NCBI GenBank assembly: GCA_031769625.1
Contig: JAUIMM010000115.1
Span: forward strand, 16,136,501-16,200,500
Length of the DNA: 64,000 bases
Direction of reading: 5' to 3'
DNA from: Taudactylus pleione
Taxonomy: Eukaryota > Chordata > Amphibia > Anura > Myobatrachidae
The notes beneath the pieces are model-generated. The model made no database searches and had not been told where the DNA came from. It saw nothing but the letters and a program-made list of their open reading frames with translations. Shown here piece after piece: positions 56,088-64,000 of this stretch. Made by a program: the position numbers and the translations under genes. Position 1 is the stretch's first letter; every line of letters starts with the position of its first letter.

Positions 56088-56696
56088 TTAAAGAGGGCAA
56101 GTGCTGCGCCCCCCCCCTCCACACCCTGCGAGGGGGGGGTCGGCCACGAGAGGGGGGGCAGCCGAGGGAGGGGGGGCAGCACTTGCCTTCCTTTAATTAC
56201 ATTTCCCTGCCTGTAAACTCCAATGATCTGTCCCTCACAGCCTAGCCTACACTAACTGAAGCTATCCTCAGGCACATATATCCCTCTTTGATATGCAGGG
56301 TTAGTGTTGTGTGAGCAGGAAGCAGGAGCAGGGTTAGGGGTAGTGTCGTGTGTGCAGAGAGCAGGATCAGGGTCAAGGGTAGTATAGTGTGTGCAGAGAG
56401 CAGAAGCAGGGTTAGGGGTAGTGTCGTGTGAGCGGGAAGCAGGAGCAGAGTTAGGGGTAGTGTAGTGTGAGCGGGAAACAGGAGCAGAGTTAGGGGTAGT
56501 GTCCCTTGTGGCCGCCCCTCCCCCTCCCCCCCCATGGGACCCCCACCCCCGCTCCCCTCCTTGTGGTTACAGGCAGGGAAAGTAATTAAAAGAAGGCAAG
56601 TGCTGCCAGCCCCCCCATCGCGCCTGCTCCCCCCTCTCGCGGCCGCACCTCCCCCCGCTCCCCTGCTCGTTGTTACAGGCATGGAAAGTGTTTAAA
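56088..56696. repeat. Second duplicated unit: head, short 39-bp array, tail
   Basis: Head 56093-56296, about five 39-bp repeats (56297-56508) and tail 56509-56696 repeat the 46855-48901 unit, with a much shorter array. It ends at the same base, gtgtttaaa, against LTR B. Confidence 0.85.
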
Positions 56697-58584
56697 TGTA
56701 GCAGGTATTCTCTTTCCATTACTTGCTACTATAAACCTTTCTAATCTTTCTTTCCCTTTAGTGCCTCCACCCAAGTCTTGTATCTCATTATGCTAAACCT
56801 GGAGTGGACTTGGGAACACCCCTCGCTGGTAAGTATTGGTTATGTGTCAAGTTATACCTTAATATCAATTGATTTAACCCACCAGTGACACTTACAAATA
56901 TGCAGCAGCAATAATTCACTTCAATTTAACATCTATGTTCATACTCAAGATTAAACACGAATAGGTAACATAGTTTATTTTACTGTAACTCTCTGTTCTG
57001 CTGAAGATGAGTATGGTTAATGAGCAATGCATTAGTCATAACATTTTCAGAATAACATTCCCGCATGAATGAAATTGTCACAATATTATTCTATACAAAT
57101 TACATACAAATAACCAATAACTTGTTTTCTTTAAAGCTTTAAAGAGATTACCCTCTCATATGCGGTTCTTAAATTCCCCTTATTACTCAATGTGAATGGC
57201 CATGCTTGTTGGTGCACGTATTAGTAGAGTAGTGTGCATTTAAGTAGTAAAATCTGGGTTTACAGGGAATTCCTGAAATTAGTCTCTTCTCATCCAATGG
57301 GCTCTAGTAGTGATATGCACCAGCCTGTAGAGTTATTCCTTATAATCCTTGGTGCTATGTTAGCAATTGTGCCTGAATATAAATACAATAGGCAGGAGTC
57401 TATGGTGTCGGAAGGCCAGAATTATAATGCTGAGCAGGTGCTGAATGTTAGTATAGCTAATTCCTCCTTAATCTAATGCACTCAGTACAACAAACAGTAC
57501 CACCTATCCGCTTCAATGCGATGTTAGTCTATGGACTGCTGAACTGCTGTCCAGTACTCATGCGGTAAAGTTACTATTACTGTAATAAAGAGACCTGTCA
57601 GCAGGACTCATTTTAGACTTATCTCTGTCTCCTTCCGTCTCTTCCACAGGCACAGCAGCGCTGACGAGACTCCTCCTGGGGGCTGGCCTCAGACCCTCTG
57701 GTTTGCTGACTTTCAAGTTTCTCCTCCACAAAGCTGAGTTTTACCCCTTTTACACCGGAGCTAAAACCCGGGTTTTTGAAGGGTTAACCCGGGCAGCTCC
57801 CTGGTGTAAAAGGGGAGAGGGTTGGATCTCCGGGTCGAGTGACCCGGCAATCCAACCCAGGTAACTAGCAGGGTTTAACACGGGCGTAGCCCGTGAAACC
57901 CTGCTATGGGAACAGCGCACTCCGGGTCTCGAACACCTGGAGTGCGCTGCTAGCCAGCCGATTGGCCCGGCTTCAGTGGCGCTTGGAGATGACGTCATCT
58001 CCAAGCGTCCACTTTCACTCCGCAAAAGTCGGGTCTATGCAGACCCGACTGCAGTGTGAGCGGCGCTGACTCGGGAATATCCCGAGTCAGCGCCGGCAAA
58101 ATTCCGGGTCTGATCCGGATAGGAACTTTGTTCCAACTCCGGGTCAGACCCGGAATTTAGGTGTAAAAGGGGTATTATAGGCAGCACTCACTCTCCAGTT
58201 CCTCCCCCTAATATCTAGCAGTGTTCACCTCAGCATCCCTCCTATCAATCACTGGTTTCCAGCTCTCAAACACCATGGCACGCCATCCTCTATTCAGGTA
58301 CGCAGCAGTTCAAGAGCCCCCTCCAATAACTGTTTTTCTCTGCCAGCTCCAACTGTCACTTCACAAACTAGCAATCGCACCCCTTTAGTGCCAGGGATAC
58401 TGCAATAGTTCATAGTCCTCCCAATAAATGATACCACTGTCACCACTGTAATGATTAAACCCCTACATATACATTACATTATACTACAGTGGCACACTAT
58501 ACATATTTATAAATATATATAATAACTATATACATACTATTTACATGCTTAAAGCTGCTTATTTTAATATTGCAAGGGATTACA
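56697..58584 (-). repeat. LTR B (3' LTR) with a MITE insertion
   Basis: On the minus strand it starts TGTAATCCCTTGC at 58584 and ends CTGCTACA at 56697. The MITE at 57742-58174 interrupts it. Its left 800 bases equal LTR A, while its right part differs from A and C at many positions. Confidence 0.9.
57742..58174. mobile_element. 433-bp MITE in LTR B
   Basis: Ends TACCCCTTTTACACC are mirrored at the right. The empty site gagttataggc is seen in LTR A (49944-49954), which proves the insertion. Flanks ttt/tta suggest a 3-bp duplication with one change. The interior is built of CCGGGT/ACCCGG motifs and is strongly palindromic. Superfamily unknown. Confidence 0.9.
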
Positions 58585-58596
58585 TTCTCCCTCTGG
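58585..58596 (-). promoter_or_regulatory. Polypurine tract of the PNMA-type Gypsy
   Basis: On the minus strand CCAGAGGGAGAA directly precedes the LTR start TGTAATCCC. Confidence 0.7.
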
Positions 58597-58722
58597 TGCT
58601 CAGGTACTGAAACAGATATACTATGCATTTTCAGATCCAGAGCACCATTGTTTTCTTTACATAACCTGTATTACATTTCCTATTTCTGCATAACATGACC
58701 AGTATTCTCAATTATCCTAATT

Positions 58723-60342
58723 CTAGTAAATACTCCCAAAATAGGGCCATGAATTTACAAAATACGGCTGTATTACCCTTGGTATTTCTACAGGTAATCC
58801 TAGCTTTTCATAAGTAAATATCATAGGAGGTTTTCGCTCTCGTACAGGACGGTCACTGAGAGTCCTCACTGGTTCAAGAGAGATTTCTATTTCTGAGACT
58901 ACTGGTGAATCACTCGATAGTGATCCTTCTATTACATCCCCAGAACTTGACATTCTCTCCACATTTCTACCCTCCTTAAAACCATCAGATGGGCCTTCTT
59001 CAGGGTCATCTATATCACTACCAGTCTGGGGATTATACTTTGTCAAAGGAGCTTTATCATCTAACAATGGGGGCGAACTATCTTTGTAATAATACCCTCC
59101 AGTATTATACTCATAGCTATCCTCCCCCGTATCACCATTTTCATTATAAGGAAGTGTGTCTACAGATTTAAGTTGATGTCTATGTGCTCTGTTCTTTAAA
59201 TGATTAACTTCCTTCTCACGTGGCTGCTGAGTTTCTTTACTGGGCTTAGGTAACTGAATTTCACGGCTGATAGGTAAAAGATGTTGGCGATGATATGTCA
59301 CAATAGGTCCTGATCCATTCTCCAATCTTAACCGATAAACAGGAAGATCTGGTAGTTTTTCAACAATTACATATGGTTCCTCCCTCCATCTGTTCAATAA
59401 TTTCTTCCTTTTAGCCAGTCCTAGCTGTCGCAGTAGCACTCTGTCCCCAGTTTTCAATGCATGCCCTTTCACATTTCTATCATAGTAAATCTTGTTGCGT
59501 TCTCCAGATTTCTGTGAAATTTGACTGGCAAGTTCATAGGCTTCCTTTAGCTCACTTCTTAATCGCTGTACATATTTGGTATGGGGTCGAAAAGAAGTAT
59601 TGTTGGCAGAAATCCCCAAACTCACATCAATAGGTAGACGAGCCTCACGCCCGAACATCAGTACATAAGGGGAGTACCCGGTTGACTCAGTTTTTTTGCA
59701 GTTGTATGCATGCACTAGCTGGCTCAAGTACTTACTCCACTGATGTTTGGCTTGAGGATCCAGTGTACCCAGCATATCTAATAGTGTTCTATTAAATCTT
59801 TCTGGTTGTGGGTCACCTTGGGGATGGTAAGGAGTTGTATGTGACTTGGTTATCCCACAGCATGCGCAAAGTTCATGTATCAATTGACTCTCAAATTCTC
59901 TGCCTTGATCAGTATGTATTCTTGCTGACAATCCATAATGAATGAAAAACTTGTCCCACAACGTCTTCGCTACAGTAGTGGATTTCTGATTTGGTGTGAT
60001 ATAGGCTTGGTCTGTTATAACTAAGATGTGGTACTCTTTACCTGATGGCCCTTCAAAAGTCAGAAAATCTAGGCAGATTAGATCTAAGGGCCCTTGACTA
60101 GTAATATTGACCAATGGGGCTCCATGCTGTGGTAATGTTTTCCTCAATACGCAATTTCCACAATTCTTGCAATGTTGACTTACTTCTTGGTCCATGCATG
60201 GCCAAAAGAACCGATCAGAGATCAGCCCAAATGTCTTATCCACTCCAAGATGGCCATGTTTGTCATGAAGAGCCGTCAAAACTAGGGGTCGATATATCTG
60301 AGGCAGTATCAATTGGAGATATGCCTGTCCATGGGCTTTCAG
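58723..60342 (-). pseudogene. Integrase part of pol, PNMA-type Gypsy
   Basis: Same frame as the RT part, separated by one TAA at 60343-60345. Zinc region: HDKHGHLGVDKTFG and CKNCGNCVLRK. Core: CLDFLTFEGPSG (first Asp), HTDQGREFES (second Asp) and PERFNRTLLD (Glu). After VITD a few residues seem to be deleted compared with related integrases (ITDQAYITPNQ). Then come the GDRVLLRQLG and VTYHRQHLLPI ends and an unusual acidic tail of about 160 residues rich in Glu, Asp, Ser and Pro, with no domain I know. The enzyme would insert the cDNA. All three catalytic residues are present. Confidence 0.9.
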
Positions 60343-61980
60343 TTATCTTCTGTACATTAATCCCCTTTTCACAATTAACTGCTTTCGCTGCTTTAATAAT
60401 ATCTTTGACTCTTTAGAGAGGTTACAAGAATCAATTGAAGGATGTTTGTTTTGGATTATCTTCCAAACTGGACCAATTACAGGATCTCTCTGCTGCTCCA
60501 ATTTCATTTGTTCATAAGATATTTTAGGTAATCCATCCAATTCCATAGTACTAATCCAACAGTAGACTGGAGGAAGGACTTTTTCAGAAACACCTAAGTA
60601 ACTTACTGCTGCCACACTAGTTCCACTGTTACTTTGCACGCACTGATAGGTGCTCCTAATTGAAGAGGCAGGAACTTCCACCCATTCTTCTCCCCCTGAT
60701 TCTGACTGACCTGGGATACGGGAAAGATTGTCAGCATCAATATTACTCACACCTGTGCGGTATTTCAAACTAAAATCATAGATGATTAAAGTGGCTAACC
60801 TGCAAAGTCCTGTGGCATCTAACTTGGCACTTGTATGGATGTAAGTCAGAGGGTTATTGTCTGTATGTACTTCCAGTTTAGCTCCATATAGATAGTCATG
60901 CAATCGATCAACAATTGCCCATTTCAAAGCTAAAAACTCGAGTTTATGTACAGGATAATTTCTTTCACTAGAAGACAGTCCTCTGCTTATATAGGATACA
61001 GGGCGAAGTCCATTCTCATGCCGCTGGTATAGTACTCCTCCTAACCCGTCAAAGGAGGCATCAATATGTAATATGTAGGGCAACTTTGGATCAGCATAAG
61101 CTAGCACAGGAGCTTTAGTGAGGCTGTCGTTTAGTGCTGCAAACGCTTTCTCACAGGCATCTGTCCACCGTTCCCCAAACTCCTCTGATGATCGATAATA
61201 AACATTTGGAGCTACTCGTTTTTGCTTGTTCACAGGAGCATAACCCTTGGTGAGATCGGTGAGGGACTTGGCAATCTTAGAATATTGGGGTACAAATTTT
61301 CTGTAGTATCCACAGAATCCTAGGAAGGATCTGAGTTCTTTTAGCTTCTTTGGTCTAGGCCAATTCATTACTGCCTCCAACTTTGATGGGTCAGTGGTAA
61401 TTCCATCCCTGCTTACTATATGGCCTAGATACTTAACAGATGACTGACAAAATCTGCATTTATCTAATGACAACTTGAGTCCTCTGTTCATCAATCGGTC
61501 TAACACCTTAATGAGTCGTTGGTTATGTTCCTGTAAAGTGGTTCCAAAAACAATGATATCATCTAAATAAACAATCACCTCGCGATAATTCATGTCCCCA
61601 AGTGTTTGCTCCATGGTTCGTTGAAAGGTTGCAGGAGCTCCCTTAATTCCTTGAGGCATCTTGAGGAATTCAAAGAAACCCAATGGACAGATGAAAGCCG
61701 TCTTATTTCTATCTGATACATGCATTGGTATCTGGTAGTATCCACTTCTCAAGTCCAACACGGAAAACCAACTGCTGCCTACAAGACAGTCAAGTGCTTC
61801 CTCTATCCGAGGGACAGTATACTGATCAGGAACTGTGCGATTGTTGAGTGTCCTATAAACTATGCACATTCTTATGTCTCCTGATTTCTTCCTTGCTACA
61901 ACAATTGGTGAAGCATAAGGACTTTCTGAGTGTGTTATTACATGCGTCTCAATTAGCTTCTTTAATAAGTTCACTTAAAG
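60343..61980 (-). pseudogene. Reverse transcriptase and RNase H part of pol, PNMA-type Gypsy
   Basis: The frame opens after a TAA near 61981, without an ATG, with LLKKLIETHVITHSESPYAS, so the N-terminus of RT and all of protease are missing. RT motifs: DLRSGYYQIPM, MPQGIKGAPATFQRTMEQTL and the intact YLDDIIVFG (YLDD at 61558-61569), then FLGFCGYYRKFVPQYS. RNase H: YILHIDASFDGLGGVLYQ, NYPVHKLEFLALKWAI and VHTDNNPLTYI, then NIDADNLSR. One TAA (60343-60345) stops the frame before integrase. It would copy RNA into DNA. Preservation is good apart from the deletion and the stop. Confidence 0.9.
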
Positions 61981-62980
61981 TTGGATTATTTACACTAAGG
62001 ACTAAACAATGAATCCTTTGAGCCACTGGGTCAGATGTCAAGGTACCATGGAGAATTTGTTTTATCCTTTGCTTATCAGCATCTCTTCTCTGAAATCCTC
62101 CTTTTTGTATTATCTTAAAAAGAATTTTATCTATCCTATATATATAGGCAGTTAATGCTTCATCAGGCTCCTGGAACGTATTGCTAAATTTAGAGATTAA
62201 ATTGTCCACTTCCTCTATTGTTCCATAAGCATAATCCAAGGCCTCGATATAGTCATGCACAGTAGAGTTTGGATTATTTAGTCTAGTAGCTTGTACTATG
62301 CCCATAGCTGGACTGCGCAAACTTTCCACCACTCTCTGCTTTTTTACGTAGTCTGGACATTGCCATTCTTCGATTTGATGCATGGCGGCCTTCTTCCACA
62401 CCTCATAAGTTTCTTCCCCAGTAGGAATTGGTATTATTCCAGAGAATTTACGAAGTTTACAATAATTACCCTCATAATGCCACCTTTCTAGTTGTGACAA
62501 CACTTTTTCTACAAAGTTTTCAAACTGATTTCCAAAGGGGTCATTTTTAAAATTCAAGGTTGCCGTATTATTACCACTTTGGTTAGAGGGCAAATTATCA
62601 TGTGATGGAGCATGTTCTTGCGAGTCTATAATTGGTGTTATTACATAAGGAGAACTCAATGAAGGCTTTTTAGGCCACACTAATTTCCACCACTTTCCTC
62701 CATCATTCTCAGCAACAATTATCGAAGGGAGTACTGCAGGTTCTAGCTTGTTCACATTTTCAATGAGTAGGGCATTAATAACCTCATGCTCTCCTACCCA
62801 TTGAGCTACTATATGTGGTTGTATTATACTATACAATTTACTCAACACCCCTAACACTTCCTCCTTAGGGGTGTCTGTTAAATTCCCACTCAGTCCAAAA
62901 CCTCTATCTAACTCTACCCCATACTTTTGACACCATGTGTATACATCATACCCAGTGATACTCTCTTTCTCTGTATTCAT
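61949..62980 (-). pseudogene. PNMA-like Gag, C-terminally truncated
   Basis: The ATG at 62980 opens 343 residues. The N-terminal part (YDVYTWCQKYGVELDRGFGL; VLPSIIVAENDGGKWWKLV) has the PNMA-type N-terminal fold signature. The capsid part (KLRKFSGIIPIPTGEETYEV, VVESLRSPAMGIVQATR, DYIEALDYAYGTIEEV, PDEALTAYIYRIDKILFKII) follows the PNMA capsid pattern closely. It ends with NNPTLSELIKEAN where the knuckle should follow, because a deletion joins it to RT in another frame. Gag would assemble capsids; mammalian PNMA proteins are domesticated relatives. The N-terminus and capsid are unbroken. Confidence 0.85.
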
Positions 62981-63027
62981 GGTGCCCTTAGCGTTAGGAC
63001 AGAGACCCCTATAATTTGGTTATTCCC

Positions 63028-63045
63028 ATCTCAGCAGTGTCTCCA
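63028..63045 (-). promoter_or_regulatory. Presumed primer binding site
   Basis: On the minus strand TGGAGACACTGCTGAGAT starts three bases after the LTR C end. Its TGG start and position fit a primer site, but I cannot assign the tRNA. Confidence 0.45.
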
Positions 63046-63048
63046 TTA

Positions 63049-64000
63049 TGTAGCAGGTATTCTCTTTCCATTACTTGCTACTATAAACCTTTCTAATCTT
63101 TCTTTCCCTTTAGTGCCTCCACCCAAGTCTTGTATCTCATTATGCTAAACCTGGAGTGGACTTGGGAACACCCCTCGCTGGTAAGTATTGGTTATGTGTC
63201 AAGTTATACCTTAATATCAATTGATTTAACCCACCAGTGACACTTACAAATATGCAGCAGCAATAATTCACTTCAATTTAACATCTATGTTCATACTCAA
63301 GATTAAACACGAATAGGTAACATAGTTTATTTTACTGTAACTCTCTGTTCTGCTGAAGATGAGTATGGTTAATGAGCAATGCATTAGTCATAACATTTTC
63401 AGAAAAACATTCCCGCATGAATGAAATTGTCACAATATTATTCTATACAAATTACATACAAATAACCAATAACTTGTTTTCTTTAAAGCTTTAAAGAGAT
63501 TACCCTCTCATATGCGGTTCTTAAATTCCCCTTATTAGTCAATGTGAATGGCCATGCTTGTTGGTGCACGTATTAGTAGAGTAGTGTGCATTTAAGTAGT
63601 AAAATCTGGGTTTATAGGGAATTCCTGAAATTAGTCTCTTCTCATCCAATGGGCTCTAGTAGTGATATGCACCAGCCTGTAGAGTTATTCCTTATAATCC
63701 TTGGTGCTATGTTAACAATTGTGCATGAATATAAATACAATAGGCAGGAGTCTATGGTGTCTGAAGGCCAGAATTATAATGCTGAGCAGGTGCTGAATGT
63801 TAGTATAGCTAATTCCTCCTTAATCTAATGCACTCAGTACAACAAACAGTACCACCTATCCGCTTCAATGAGATGCCAGTCTATGGACTGCTGAACTGCT
63901 GTCCGGTACTCATGTGGTATGTAAAGTTAGTATTACTGTAATAAAGAGACCTGTCAGCAGGACTCATTTTAGACTTATCTCTGTCTCCTTCCATCTCTTC
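63049..64000 (-). repeat. LTR C (5' LTR), cut by the window edge
   Basis: Matches LTR A and LTR B from tgtagcaggtattctc onward. Six single differences from both A and B lie in 63404-63761. In the last 150 bases it agrees with A and not with B. Confidence 0.9.

Larger units (their letters stand above)
56697..64000 (-). mobile_element. Ty3/Gypsy retrotransposon with PNMA-like Gag (cut by window edge)
   Basis: Minus-strand provirus: LTR C (63049-64000 and beyond), Gag, RT, RNase H, integrase, purine tract and LTR B (56697-58584). Gag resembles the paraneoplastic antigen Ma (PNMA) family, whose mammalian members descend from such Gypsy elements. The Gag C-terminus, zinc knuckle, protease and the start of RT are deleted, and one stop lies in pol. 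Otherwise the genes are well preserved. LTRs are about 1.45 kb without the MITE in LTR B. A TTAAA lies next to LTR B. Confidence 0.9.

Overview
The window looks like gene-poor intergenic DNA from a large vertebrate genome, most likely a frog or toad. The reasons are its content and texture: dense 3-bp-TSD MITEs with ends such as GGGCCTGATTCAGAGCC and GGGGTCTATTTACTAAGC, a DIRS tyrosine recombinase, a GIY-YIG retroelement, several Ty3/Gypsy lineages, mariner, hAT and PIF/Harbinger elements. The species assignment is an inference. I found no convincing host protein-coding gene, tRNA, rRNA or CRISPR array. Almost every real coding signal belongs to a transposable element.

Layout. 1-6.8 kb: MITEs, a DIRS recombinase relic at 1.98-2.50 kb, and a TTAGGG-rich element at 3.9-4.4 kb. 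6.76-12.2 kb: a decayed chromodomain Gypsy on the minus strand, with a MITE and two tandem arrays in its long 5' LTR. 12.25-17.42 kb: an old Gmr1-like Gypsy (integrase before reverse transcriptase). 17.4-23.4 kb: minisatellite and MITEs. 23.454-31.142 kb: a 7.7-kb PIF/Harbinger transposon with 3-bp TSDs. It carries an open four-exon Myb/SANT-like gene, a DDE transposase gene with an intron and a damaged N-terminus, and a third, probably Myb-like, gene with a frameshift. 31-46 kb: minisatellite, hAT and Harbinger MITEs, two mariner relics and a GIY-YIG (Penelope-like) retroelement fragment.

46.1-64 kb is a nested complex. GC-rich units with a 39-bp minisatellite carry a Gypsy element whose gag resembles the PNMA family (minus strand, LTR B and LTR C). 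A solo LTR of the same element (LTR A) sits upstream at the identical unit position, with a TTAAA duplication. A younger Gmr1-like Gypsy (50.269-56.028 kb, LTRs about 97% alike by eye) is inserted inside LTR A.

The elements work as self-contained mobile units. The Harbinger Myb protein and transposase would act together in excision and nuclear import, and its ends resemble those of many of the MITEs. The Gypsy elements encode Gag, protease, reverse transcriptase, RNase H and integrase, but every copy here is interrupted. All percentages and counts are by eye.
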